Source: Polaribacter sp. HaHaR_3_91 (GTDB taxonomy: Bacteria; Bacteroidota; Bacteroidia; Flavobacteriales; Flavobacteriaceae). Taken from it: 64,000 nt of DNA. The notes under the pieces were generated by a model. It worked only from the letters and a program-made list of their open reading frames with translations, made no database searches and had not been told where the DNA came from. The position numbers were made by a program, and so were the translations under genes. Where the stretch lies: the NCBI RefSeq assembly GCF_019278525.1, contig NZ_CP058986.1, positions 434,001 to 498,000 of the forward strand, read 5' to 3'. Of this stretch, positions 44,931 through 53,884 are shown piece by piece. Each line of letters opens with the position of its first letter. Within the stretch, counting starts at the first letter, position 1.

Positions 44931-47900
44931 ATGAAGAATTTATTTTTCGGCTTACTTGTGCTATTTACTATTAGCCTAAGCGCCCAAGGAGATCTTGTGG
45001 TTTATGCCATAGATTATAATACCAAAGTACCAATTAAAAATATAAGCGTTACGCTTGTTAACGATCAACAAGGTTATGAAGTAAAAAATACCACAAACGA
45101 ATTAGGTAAAGCTTCTTTTAACTCCATTCCCGTTTTAAATGGTTATCAAGTTATTTTTGATGGAAATAAAACATACGGAACCACTATTTCAGATATGGTA
45201 GATGTTCGTTCTAATGAAGAGTCGGTGGTAAAATTGCTATTGTTTCCGGCTTCATTTCAGCAAGAAACTTTAAACGAAGTTGTAATTACTGCTTTAGGAA
45301 TTAAAAGAGAAAAACAATCTTTAGTTTCTTCCGTAACCACTATAAAACCTGCTGCTCTTACAGAAGTTACGCTTACGAACGTGGTAAATAGCCTTGCCGG
45401 ACAAGTTGCTGGTGTAAAAGTAACCAATGGTTCTTCTGGTGTAGGATCTTCTTCTCGTATTGTTATTCGTGGAGAGAACTCTTTAAGTAGCTCTAACCAA
45501 CCTTTATTTGTTGTTGATGGTGTGCCTATTAGTAATGAGCAAATTACAAGTGATTTAGTAAATGATGGCTCATTACAAGAAGTAGATTATGGTAACGGAG
45601 CTTCTGAAATTAGTCCAGATGATATTGCTTCTATCTCTATTTTAAAAGGAGCAGGTTCTGCTGCTTTATATGGTGCAAGAGCCGCTAACGGAGTGGTATT
45701 AATCACTACTAAAAGAGGTAAAAAGAAAAAAGGTCTAGGTGTTAGTATTAATAGCTCTTTAACCTTAGAAACTTTATTAACCTTACCAGATTATCAAAAT
45801 GTATATGGTGGTGGTTCTAATGGTCAATATTCATTTCAAAATGGTGCTGGCGCTGGCGTTAACGATGGTGGTTTAAGTAGTTATGGCCCACGTTTAGATC
45901 AAGGTTTTTTAATCAACCAGTTTGATAGTCCATCTGTAGATATTAACGGAAACACGGTTCGTGCTGGAGACGTTATTGCAAGAACACAAGCAGACGGAAC
46001 TTTAACGCCTATTACACCTACTGCTTGGGTTTCTAACCCTAATAACGTACGTAATTTTTTTAAAACCGGAATTACTAAGCAAAATAATATTGCTATTAGC
46101 TCTTCTGGCGATAAAGGAAGTAGTAGGTTTTCGTATAGTAATTTAATAAACGAAGGAATTGTACCTAATACCAATTTAAAAAGAGATGGTATCTCTTTAA
46201 GTTTAAACCAAGAAGTACACGAAAAGTTACATGTAAATGCTTTTGTTAATTATATTAATACAAGAAGTGGTAACCGTCCTAATTTAGGATACGGGTACGA
46301 AAACCCTCTTTATGGTTTTAATTGGACAGGTAGACAAGCAAATATTAATTCCTTTAAAAATTATTGGCAAGCAGGACAAGAAGGTTCTCAACATTTTGAT
46401 ATAAACTACAACTGGTTAACAAACCCTTATTTAACTGTTTTTGAAAACACCAATAGTTTTAATAAAAACAGATTTTTAGGAAACGCCGCTGCCGTTTACA
46501 ATATTACAGACAAATTAACTGCAACGGTACGTACTGGTTTAGATACATATAATGATAAACGAGCGTTTAGGCGTGCTGTAAGTACCAATGCTAATCTAGA
46601 AGGTTCTTACAGAGAAGACAATGTGTTTTTTAAAGAATTAAATACAGATGTATTAATCTCTTATGATGATGTAATTAATGAAAATTGGAAATATAATGTA
46701 AGTGCAGGTGCTAACCGTTTTGATCAAGAAATTGAATACAGTTATACTTTAGCACCTCAACTAGCTATTCCAGATATTTTTACACTTGCAAACTCCAAAG
46801 CTGCTTTGGTTGCAGAAAGTAATACGTTTACTAAAAGAATAAATAGTGTATATGCAACTGGTAATTTAAACTATAAAGATGCTCTTTATTTTGATGTTTC
46901 GTATAGAAATGATTGGAGTAGTACTTTACCTGCCAATAACAATTCTTTTGGATATTATTCTGCAGGAGTAAGTGCTGTAATTAGTAAGTTAGTGACATTA
47001 CCAGAAGCAATCTCTTTCTTAAAACTTCGTTTTAGTGGCGCTAGTGTTGGTAATGATACAGATCCTTATCAAAACAATCAGAACTTTTTATTAAATCAAA
47101 ATTACGGAACCAATTTTCGTGTAACTAATGAGAATGTACTAAAGAACTCTAATTTAAAACCAGAAAGATTAAATGCTCTAGAAACTGGTATTGAAGCTTG
47201 GTTTTTAAACAACCGTTTGCAAGTAGATGTTTCTGCTTATCAAAATACTAGTGTAGATCAAATTATATCTAGTCCTATTTCTCAAGCGAGTGGTTTCGGT
47301 AATTTTAATATAAACGGAGGTGAAGTTCGTACTAGAGGATTAGAAGTTTTATTGAGTAGTATTCTAATTAAAAAGAAAGATTTTAAATGGGAAAGTTCTG
47401 TAAATTTTTCTACTTCTAGAAGTATTGTTACAGAATTACCCGAAGGAGTAGATCAATTTGTAACAGGTTCCGCAGACGTATTTTCTGGTTCTGGCGGATC
47501 TAATAGTGTTTTTTATATTGCCCAAGAAGGTGGTCGTGTTGGAGATATGTTTGGTACTGGTTTTGTAGAAATTGATGGAGAAATTCTTCATGATGCTAAT
47601 GGTTTACCTGTACAAGATCCTAATTTACGCTTATTAGGAAATTATAATCCAGACTTTCAAGTAGGTTTTAATAATAATTTCACCTATAAAAATATAAACC
47701 TATCCTTTTTATTCGACTGGAGACAAGGAGGAACAATCGTTTCAAGAACTAAAGCTTTAGGAAGCACTTCTGGTGTATTACAAGAAACTTTAATAGGTAG
47801 AGAAACCGGTATTGTAGGTAACGGTGTAGTTAATATAGGTACAGATACAGCACCACAGTATGTTGCAAACACTACTAATGTTTCTGCACAAACATACAAT

Positions 47901-48191
47901 AATAGCTTTTTTGATCGTGGTAATGAAGCAAGTGCATTATATGATGCTTCTTATTTAAAATTAAGACAATTAAGTATTTATTATAAGTTTAATAAAAGCT
48001 TAGTCAATAGAATTGGTTTCCAAAAAATAAAAATTGGGCTAACAGGTAGTAATTTATTCTTATTTACAGAAAACCCTCACTTTGACCCTGAACTAAATGC
48101 TTTACAAGGACAAAGTACAACACAGGGTGTAGAAGATTTCTCATACCCATCTACAAGAAGTTTAGGAATTAGTATTAAAACTGAATTTTAA
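44931..48191 (+). CDS. SusC/RagA family TonB-linked outer-membrane protein
   Basis: This 1086-residue outer-membrane importer has a signal peptide (FFGLLVLFTISLSAQ), an N-terminal carboxypeptidase-like domain, a plug domain with NSLAGQVAGVKVTNG, and the SusC signature SISILKGAGSAALYGARAA followed by NGVVLITTKRG. A large beta-barrel follows and ends in SIKTEF. SusC proteins import the ligand captured by the partner SusD, encoded four bases downstream. With the nucleoside hydrolase and kinase that follow, the cargo may be a nucleoside or a methylthioadenosine-like compound rather than a glycan. No glycoside hydrolase or anti-sigma regulator is nearby. Confidence 0.95.
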   Translation: MKNLFFGLLVLFTISLSAQGDLVVYAIDYNTKVPIKNISVTLVNDQQGYEVKNTTNELGKASFNSIPVLNGYQVIFDGNKTYGTTISDMVDVRSNEESVVKLLLFPASFQQETLNEVVITALGIKREKQSLVSSVTTIKPAALTEVTLTNVVNSLAGQVAGVKVTNGSSGVGSSSRIVIRGENSLSSSNQPLFVVDGVPISNEQITSDLVNDGSLQEVDYGNGASEISPDDIASISILKGAGSAALYGARAANGVVLITTKRGKKKKGLGVSINSSLTLETLLTLPDYQNVYGGGSNGQYSFQNGAGAGVNDGGLSSYGPRLDQGFLINQFDSPSVDINGNTVRAGDVIARTQADGTLTPITPTAWVSNPNNVRNFFKTGITKQNNIAISSSGDKGSSRFSYSNLINEGIVPNTNLKRDGISLSLNQEVHEKLHVNAFVNYINTRSGNRPNLGYGYENPLYGFNWTGRQANINSFKNYWQAGQEGSQHFDINYNWLTNPYLTVFENTNSFNKNRFLGNAAAVYNITDKLTATVRTGLDTYNDKRAFRRAVSTNANLEGSYREDNVFFKELNTDVLISYDDVINENWKYNVSAGANRFDQEIEYSYTLAPQLAIPDIFTLANSKAALVAESNTFTKRINSVYATGNLNYKDALYFDVSYRNDWSSTLPANNNSFGYYSAGVSAVISKLVTLPEAISFLKLRFSGASVGNDTDPYQNNQNFLLNQNYGTNFRVTNENVLKNSNLKPERLNALETGIEAWFLNNRLQVDVSAYQNTSVDQIISSPISQASGFGNFNINGGEVRTRGLEVLLSSILIKKKDFKWESSVNFSTSRSIVTELPEGVDQFVTGSADVFSGSGGSNSVFYIAQEGGRVGDMFGTGFVEIDGEILHDANGLPVQDPNLRLLGNYNPDFQVGFNNNFTYKNINLSFLFDWRQGGTIVSRTKALGSTSGVLQETLIGRETGIVGNGVVNIGTDTAPQYVANTTNVSAQTYNNSFFDRGNEASALYDASYLKLRQLSIYYKFNKSLVNRIGFQKIKIGLTGSNLFLFTENPHFDPELNALQGQSTTQGVEDFSYPSTRSLGISIKTEF

Positions 48192-48195
48192 GAAA

Positions 48196-49644
48196 ATGAA
48201 AAATTATAAAAATATATTTTTAGGAGTCTTCGTTTTTAGTACATTTTTTACTGCGTGTACTAAAGATTTCGAAGAAATTAATACAAATAACAATAACCCA
48301 GAATCCGTTGCTCCGCAATTTTTATTAACCAATGTTCTTTCGGTTTCTTCAGATTTAAATGCGTACGACCAAGGTTTCAGACAAGCTAATTATTTAGCTC
48401 AATTTTCTGCTAGTATTGAGTTTGAACGTATAGATCGTTATGAAATGGGATCTAATAGCGAGTATTGGAACGCTATTTTTGGTTTGCTTTCTGACATAGA
48501 ATCGATACAAAATTCAGAAACCACAAACAGTGCTTATAATGCAGTTGGTGATATTATGAAAAGTTATTTATTCTCTCAACTTACCGATTTATGGAATGAT
48601 GTTCCATATACAGCAGCTTTAGGAGCTATTGATGGTGTTTTTTCGCCTAAATATGACACGCAAGAAAGTATTTATACAGATCCTGAAACAGGTATTTTGG
48701 CTACTTTAAAAAATGCTGTCGCAACATTAGAAAACAACAATGCTATTATTGAAGGTGATGTTTTATTTAATGGCGATTTAAGTAAATGGATAAAATTTGC
48801 CAACTCTTTGCAAGTCCGTTATTTAGTGCGTATTAGTAAACGTTTAAGTGATTTTTCAGATTTACAAGCTTTGGCAGATTCCGGTAACATTATGCAGTCT
48901 AACAACGATAATGCTGTTCTTCCTTATTTAAGTACATCACCAAATCAGTTTCCTTTATTTAATGCAGCTTCTGGTATTAATAATGAACATACCATGACGA
49001 TTACTGTAGAAGAAATTTTAAAATCTTGGAACGATCCTAGAATGGCAGTTTTATATAAACCTACAAATGCAACTGCTAATACAACTGTAGAATTTCATGG
49101 TTTATTAAACGGACAATCTAGTAATAGTATTGCCGCTAGTGGTGTAGACTTAAATAATATTTCTTTATTCGGAACTATTTTTAGAGATACTCCTAATGGC
49201 GTAGATGCACAATACATGCAATATTCCGAAACTCAATTTGCTTTGGCAGAAGCTGTTGTAAAAGGTTTTATTTCTGGTGATGCAAATACGTATTACCAAA
49301 ACGGAATTGCAGCTAGTTTTGATTATTACAATACAGAAATTCCTACAGATTATTTTACAAGAACTGCTATTGCTTTAGATGGAAGTGAAGAAGATATCAC
49401 AAAAATTATGACTCAAAAATGGTTGAGTTTAATTTCTGTAGGTCATGAAGCTTGGTTTAATATTCGTAGAACAGGAATTCCTAATTTAGTAGCTGGTCCA
49501 GATAATCTTAATCAAGGCCGTTACCCAGTTCGTTATTTGTATCCAGAGTCAGAACAAGCTTCTAACAACGCTAATTATAAAGAAGCTGCAGAAAGAATTG
49601 GTGGAGACAATATTAATAGTAAAGGTTGGTGGGAGAAAGATTAA
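48196..49644 (+). CDS. SusD/RagB family lipoprotein (SusD-like type 2)
   Basis: This 482-residue surface lipoprotein has the signal FSTFFTACTKDFEE, Cys about 21. The N-terminal NTNNNNPESVAPQFLLTNVL and the DLWNDVPYTAAL region match the SusD-like type 2 family, and the C-terminus has FALAEAVVKGF, then QKWLSLISVGHEAWFNIRRTG. It acts as the substrate-capturing lid of the SusC channel encoded just upstream. Its start lies four bases after the susC stop, so the two genes are translated together. The ligand is not evident; the downstream genes suggest nucleosides. Confidence 0.95.
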   Translation: MKNYKNIFLGVFVFSTFFTACTKDFEEINTNNNNPESVAPQFLLTNVLSVSSDLNAYDQGFRQANYLAQFSASIEFERIDRYEMGSNSEYWNAIFGLLSDIESIQNSETTNSAYNAVGDIMKSYLFSQLTDLWNDVPYTAALGAIDGVFSPKYDTQESIYTDPETGILATLKNAVATLENNNAIIEGDVLFNGDLSKWIKFANSLQVRYLVRISKRLSDFSDLQALADSGNIMQSNNDNAVLPYLSTSPNQFPLFNAASGINNEHTMTITVEEILKSWNDPRMAVLYKPTNATANTTVEFHGLLNGQSSNSIAASGVDLNNISLFGTIFRDTPNGVDAQYMQYSETQFALAEAVVKGFISGDANTYYQNGIAASFDYYNTEIPTDYFTRTAIALDGSEEDITKIMTQKWLSLISVGHEAWFNIRRTGIPNLVAGPDNLNQGRYPVRYLYPESEQASNNANYKEAAERIGGDNINSKGWWEKD

Positions 49645-49757
49645 TTTATTTAATTTTTAAATTAGAAATAAAGATATGTAATCCTATAATTTTCGACATA
49701 TAAAACTTTAGGTTATCATCTTAAAATTAAACATCATATATAATAATGACCAATTAC

Positions 49758-50669
49758 ATGAAAACGATATATATATTCATAACTTTTTTATTTGTTACAG
49801 CTTTTGCAGAAGCACAACAAAAACCGATACATTTAATTATAGATGCAGACACAGCAAATGAGGTTGATGACCTTTTTGCGTTGGTTCGTGCAATAGATGA
49901 ACCTGTATTTAATCTTTTAGGTATTACTTCTGCACAGTTTCATACATCACCACAAGCAACAGAAAATACGGTTGGTGAAAGTCAGGCTATTAATGAGCAA
50001 ATCATTAAAGTGATGAACCACCCAGAGATTAAATTGCCTTTAGGTAGTAACGTTCCGTTAGCATCTATGACAACGCCTTCTCCTTCGGAAGCTTCTAAAT
50101 TTATTATAGAAAAAGCACACGAAATGAAAGGTAACGAAAAGTTAGATTTGGTTATTTTGGGATCTTGTACCAATGTTGCTTCTGCAGTTTTAGAAGATCC
50201 TTCTATCATTTCTAAAATCCGTGTAAATTATCTTGGTTTTTGGCACACGGTAAAAACAAACACGTATAACAAAAAAGAATTCAATTCGGGTAATGATCCA
50301 CTTGCAGTGGATGTACTTTTAAATACGGTTAATTTAGAGTTTAATGTAATGACGGCAACTACTTCTCAGCATTTAGTTTTTAAAAAGAAAACGATAGATA
50401 AGCAGTTAAAAGGAAAAGGCGGCATTAAAGACATCTTAGTAGATCGTTGGGATACTTACAATCGTTGGTGGACAAAAAAAGATCCTAAAAAGAAAAAATG
50501 GGTAATGTGGGACGTTGCTCTTATTGAGGCTTTAATTAATCCGGAATATGCAACGATAACGCCTTTACAAACACCAAAAGAAAACACAAAAAGAACTATT
50601 GGTGTGTACACAGATTTAGATAAAAAAGCAATGGAAAAAGCTTTTTGGAAACACCTTAATAAATTATAA
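49758..50669 (+). CDS. Exported nucleoside hydrolase
   Basis: This 303-residue protein belongs to the inosine-uridine nucleoside N-ribohydrolase family and has a signal peptide (IYIFITFLFVTAFAEAQQ), so it acts in the periplasm. The calcium-binding active site begins DADTANEVDDLFA (Asp29, Asp31, Asp37, Asp38). Other family landmarks are VILGSCTNVASAV and MWDVALIEAL, with the catalytic Asp in the latter. It hydrolyses nucleosides to base and ribose. Its start follows the susD gene by 113 bases, and the kinase gene follows it by one base. An ATG 12 bases upstream is also possible. Confidence 0.9.
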   Translation: MKTIYIFITFLFVTAFAEAQQKPIHLIIDADTANEVDDLFALVRAIDEPVFNLLGITSAQFHTSPQATENTVGESQAINEQIIKVMNHPEIKLPLGSNVPLASMTTPSPSEASKFIIEKAHEMKGNEKLDLVILGSCTNVASAVLEDPSIISKIRVNYLGFWHTVKTNTYNKKEFNSGNDPLAVDVLLNTVNLEFNVMTATTSQHLVFKKKTIDKQLKGKGGIKDILVDRWDTYNRWWTKKDPKKKKWVMWDVALIEALINPEYATITPLQTPKENTKRTIGVYTDLDKKAMEKAFWKHLNKL

Positions 50670-50670
50670 T

Positions 50671-51642
50671 ATGAAGTATATTGATATACATACAGATTTA
50701 AAAATCATCAAAGAATTTCTATTAGAAATCAATTTTTTAAAGGAGTCTGAAGAAATTTTATCCGCAGAAAAACCAGGAGAAGGTAATATGAATGTGGTGT
50801 TGCGTGTAACAACAAATCAACGTTCTTTTATTGTAAAACAATCGCGTCCTTTTGTACAGAAGTATCAAGATATTCCTGCGCCAGAAGACCGAATTGATGT
50901 AGAATATCAGTTTTATAAAGCTATTGAAAGTCCTGCAATAACTTGTCATATTCCTAAAGTTCTTGCTTATGATGCAAAAAATTATGTATTAATTTTAGAA
51001 GATTTAGGAAATTGCGAAGACATGAGTTTTCTTTATAAAAACCGTGTTATTGAAACGGAATCAATTCAACTTTTGGTGGATATACTTTCTAATATCCATA
51101 AAAGTGAAGTTTCTAATACGTATCCAGAAAACAAAGAATTACGCGCTTTAAATCATCAACATATATTTGTTTTACCTTTTGCTGTTGATAATGGTTTTTC
51201 TTTAGATACCATTCAAGATGGATTAGAAGCAGTATCACAAGCTTATAAAAATGATGAAAAATTAAAAGAACAAATTACTTTAGTCGGAGAACGTTATTTA
51301 TCAGAAGGAACAACTCTTTTACATGGAGACTATTATCCGGGTAGTTGGATGACCAAAGAAGATGAGGTGTATGTAATTGACCCCGAATTTAGTTTTAAAG
51401 GTTTTGCTGAATTTGATTTGGGTGTTATGGCAGCGCATATGGTGATGGCAACTGGAAATAAATTAATGATTTCTAGAATAAAACAGGCGTATAAATTAAA
51501 GTTAGATGAGCCTCTTTTTTTGCAAATAACAGGTATTGAAATAATGAGAAGGTTAATTGGTTTAGCCCAACTTCCGTTAGAAAGAACTTTAGAAGAAAAG
51601 AAAGAATTGCTAGAAATAGCAAGGTTGTTAATTATTGATTAA
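50671..51642 (+). CDS. Methylthioribose-kinase-like phosphotransferase
   Basis: This 323-residue cytoplasmic protein has the aminoglycoside-phosphotransferase fold. The catalytic loop LLHGDYYPGSWM and the metal-binding VIDPEFSFKGFAEFDLG resemble S-methyl-5-thioribose kinase (MtnK), where the segment reads DPEF. The N-lobe has EGNMNVVLRV and the Lys of FIVKQSRPF. The nucleoside hydrolase one base upstream would supply ribose or methylthioribose. A pure ribose kinase, or a thiamine kinase of the same fold, are alternatives. No other methionine salvage gene is nearby. Confidence 0.8.
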   Translation: MKYIDIHTDLKIIKEFLLEINFLKESEEILSAEKPGEGNMNVVLRVTTNQRSFIVKQSRPFVQKYQDIPAPEDRIDVEYQFYKAIESPAITCHIPKVLAYDAKNYVLILEDLGNCEDMSFLYKNRVIETESIQLLVDILSNIHKSEVSNTYPENKELRALNHQHIFVLPFAVDNGFSLDTIQDGLEAVSQAYKNDEKLKEQITLVGERYLSEGTTLLHGDYYPGSWMTKEDEVYVIDPEFSFKGFAEFDLGVMAAHMVMATGNKLMISRIKQAYKLKLDEPLFLQITGIEIMRRLIGLAQLPLERTLEEKKELLEIARLLIID

Positions 51643-51652
51643 TGACCTAGTT

Positions 51653-52057
51653 TTAATCTAACCCAGGTTTCTTTCTCAATGCTTTTTTTACAGAAGTTCT
51701 TTTTTTCTTTTCAGCATTTTTACGAACAGAAGATTTACTTGGTTTTGTAGGTCTTCTTTTTTTCGGACGAATTAAATTTACGCGTAATAATTCTAAAAAT
51801 CGTTTGATAGCTAAATCTTTATTTCTATGTTGAGAACGAGATTCATCACAAAATAAAATTAAGGTGTTTTCTTTTGTTAGTTTATTAGAAAGCTTGGTTT
51901 TTAAAAGCTCTTTTTCGTTCTCAGAAAGAAAAAGAGAGTTTTCTAAATCGAAAGTCAACTCAATCTTAGAAGATACTTTATTTACATGCTGCCCGCCAGC
52001 ACCAGAACTCCTAATGCCTTTAAAATTAAGTTCTTTTAAGATGTTTTCTTTGTTCAT
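51653..52057 (-). CDS. arfB: Alternative ribosome-rescue factor / peptidyl-tRNA hydrolase (ArfB-like)
   Basis: This 134-residue cytoplasmic protein has the release-factor GGQ motif at 21-23 in SSGAGGQHVNKVSSK, followed by the RF-1 domain ending in FLELLRVNL, and a very basic C-terminal tail (KKRRPTKPSKSSVRKN onwards). ArfB (YaeJ) inserts this tail into the empty mRNA channel of stalled ribosomes, and the GGQ hydrolyses the peptidyl-tRNA. The length and tail fit ArfB, not RF1 or RF2. It is convergent with the kinase gene, 10 bases apart. Confidence 0.95.
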   Translation of the reverse strand: MNKENILKELNFKGIRSSGAGGQHVNKVSSKIELTFDLENSLFLSENEKELLKTKLSNKLTKENTLILFCDESRSQHRNKDLAIKRFLELLRVNLIRPKKRRPTKPSKSSVRKNAEKKKRTSVKKALRKKPGLD

Positions 52058-52155
52058 TTGTTCTAAAAATAAAGTCTATAAAAAGTAAAATAGTAGCGTT
52101 TTTAGATAAATATTCGATAGTTTTATCACTTATCACTTATCACTTATTCTGTTAT

Positions 52156-52815
52156 TTAATACTCAAACGGAGTGCCAAAATCACCCGTATTTTGATGTAG
52201 AAAATGCATGTCTACATCTTGTAAGGAATCAGAAAACGAATGTAAATTTTCTTTATCAGCAATTATTTTATCAATAGCTGCTGTGGCATTCCTTAAGCGA
52301 GTTTCTTTATCGCCTTTTAATAAAATATAAGGTCTGTTATGGTCTATTAAAGATTTTTCAAAAGCATTAAACATTTCTAAACGTAGCTCTGGTCTGTCTC
52401 GTAAATCATCTTCTTCCCAAGGTGTGTCTATATACGTTAATAAGTACAAGTTGTATGTGTTTTCATCTGCAGCTTCATCTAATTTTTCATCTACAAAACC
52501 ACCATAAAACTCTTCGGAATATACTTTGGTTTCTAGTAAGTCGGTATCACAAATTAAAATTTTATCAGCTTTTTTAGCCAAAGCATTTTCTAATTTCATT
52601 TGTCCGACTGCAATAGGAAGTAAATCTTCTTTTTCGCAAGTTTTACGTTCGTTATTCCATTTTTCTTGTAAATATTCACGCGCAAATTCTGGCGCCCAAA
52701 CCGTATTATAATAACGTGCTAAATGACGAGAAAGTGTTGTTTTACCTGAAGATTCTGGCCCGAATAAAACAACTTTTACGATGTTAATCGGGTCTTGTTT
52801 AAGTTCTTTTTCCAT
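52156..52815 (-). CDS. NadR-type ribosylnicotinamide kinase-like ATPase
   Basis: This 219-residue soluble P-loop NTPase has Walker A FGPESSGKTTLS near residues 18-29, and WAPEFAREYLQ and LICDTDLLETKVYS, which match the nicotinamide riboside kinase domain of NadR. The nucleotidyltransferase and DNA-binding domains of full-length NadR are absent. It probably phosphorylates nicotinamide riboside brought in by PnuC, whose gene overlaps this one by 40 bases on the same strand. It would therefore be trapped as NMN for NAD synthesis. A thiamine role is less likely from the kinase type. Confidence 0.87.
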   Translation of the reverse strand: MEKELKQDPINIVKVVLFGPESSGKTTLSRHLARYYNTVWAPEFAREYLQEKWNNERKTCEKEDLLPIAVGQMKLENALAKKADKILICDTDLLETKVYSEEFYGGFVDEKLDEAADENTYNLYLLTYIDTPWEEDDLRDRPELRLEMFNAFEKSLIDHNRPYILLKGDKETRLRNATAAIDKIIADKENLHSFSDSLQDVDMHFLHQNTGDFGTPFEY

Positions 52816-53408
52816 GCTAAATAACCAGATATGGCTATAAAAGTAAATATTAAATATTGAATACTAGTAAAAGTAAATCCTTTATAAAAATACAAAGGAG
52901 TAGAAATGATGTCTCCAACAATCCAATAAATCCAATTTTCTATTTTTCGTTTTGCCATTAGCCACATACCCACAAAGAAAATTGCCGTTGTAAAAGTATC
53001 TACATAAGCGGTCCAACTAGTCCATTTTTCGAAATACGTATAGACTCCATACACAAAAATTAATGTGGCAATGAAGATAAGTACACTTAGTTTTTTTTCT
53101 TTTAAAGTGGTCCTAGAAATTGGCGTTTCATGCTCACCATCATTTTTATAAGTCCAGATATACCAGCCATAAATACTCATTACAAAATAGTAGGCATTAA
53201 TCATCATGTCCCCCAAAAGTTCCCACTTATAAAGTAGGTACACAAAAATAAGTGTGCTAATCATTCCTGTAGGGAAAACCCAAATTTTATTCTGTTTAGA
53301 GTACCATACCGATAAAAAACCGAAAATTATGGCAACAACCTCTAAAACAATATCAATAGTAGAATAGGTTTTGTATTGTCCGAAAAGGAAATCGATAATT
53401 TCTGACAT
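52776..53408 (-). CDS. pnuC: PnuC family nicotinamide riboside transporter
   Basis: This 210-residue inner-membrane facilitator has seven or eight hydrophobic segments, the usual PnuC size, and the typical NWIYWIVGDIISTPLYFYKG and SIQYLIFTFIAISGYLAW segments. PnuC relatives are facilitators for nicotinamide riboside, riboflavin or thiamine, depending on binding-site residues. The NadR-type kinase gene downstream, overlapping by 40 bases, supports nicotinamide riboside. The TPP-controlled receptor 9 kb away could hint at thiamine, but no TPP riboswitch is seen upstream of this gene. Confidence 0.92.
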   Translation of the reverse strand: MSEIIDFLFGQYKTYSTIDIVLEVVAIIFGFLSVWYSKQNKIWVFPTGMISTLIFVYLLYKWELLGDMMINAYYFVMSIYGWYIWTYKNDGEHETPISRTTLKEKKLSVLIFIATLIFVYGVYTYFEKWTSWTAYVDTFTTAIFFVGMWLMAKRKIENWIYWIVGDIISTPLYFYKGFTFTSIQYLIFTFIAISGYLAWKKNLNKTRLTS

Positions 53409-53504
53409 TTAATTTTATTTGAAGTTGTAAATGTAATCTTTTCAGTTTTTATTAGTAAATGCAAAAAGTATAATTCATTTAAAATTACTTAAAAAATAGA
53501 ATCT

Positions 53505-53657
53505 TGTCATTTCGACCTTTGGGGAGAAATCACATAAATCTTGGTTGTTATTATGTTATCACTGTTATGAGATTTCTCAATACTTCGAAATGACAAGTTT
53601 ATGCTTCAATGTTATGGAGTCTAATGTTATGAGATTTCTACTCGCGTAGAAATGACA
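53505..53657 (+). repeat. Palindromic element, family A, tandem unit 1
   Basis: TGTCATTTCGACCTTTGGGG and AGAAATCACATAA open the unit. ATGAGATTTCTCAATACTTC then GAAATGACAA closes one hairpin at 53595, and ATGAGATTTCTACTCG then GTAGAAATGACAA gives a second 3' arm. The whole unit recurs 197 bases downstream. The gap 53409-53504 before it shows no gene. Confidence 0.75.
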
Positions 53658-53701
53658 ATTGTTGAGGTTTCTTTTTGTTCAGTTTATGCTATACACAATT
53701 T

Positions 53702-53860
53702 TGTCATTTCGACCTTTTGGGAGAAATCACATAAGGTTTGGTTGTTGTTGTATAACTGTTATGAGATTTCTCAATACTTCGAAATGACAAGTTTGTAGTT
53801 CAGTGTTGTGGGATCAATGTTATAGGACATCTTCTTCTTCTCCTTGCGTAGAAATGACAA
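53702..53860 (+). repeat. Palindromic element, family A, tandem unit 2
   Basis: This second copy of the 53505-53657 unit opens at 53702 with TGTCATTTCGACC, with the same two 3' arms (53769-53790 and about 53828-53860). The offset is 197 bases, with several substitutions. It extends to just before the pcrB stop at 53885. Confidence 0.75.
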
Positions 53861-53884
53861 ACTGAGAGGAAAAATTGTAGTGTA

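Noticed and set aside
52776..53408. PnuC as a TPP-regulated thiamine transporter
   Set aside because: No thi-box elements are seen upstream, and the overlapping downstream gene is a NadR-type kinase. It remains possible but less supported.
53505..53860. Tandem repeats resembling a CRISPR array
   Set aside because: Only two units, 197 bases apart, with no regular short repeats or unique spacers and no cas genes nearby.
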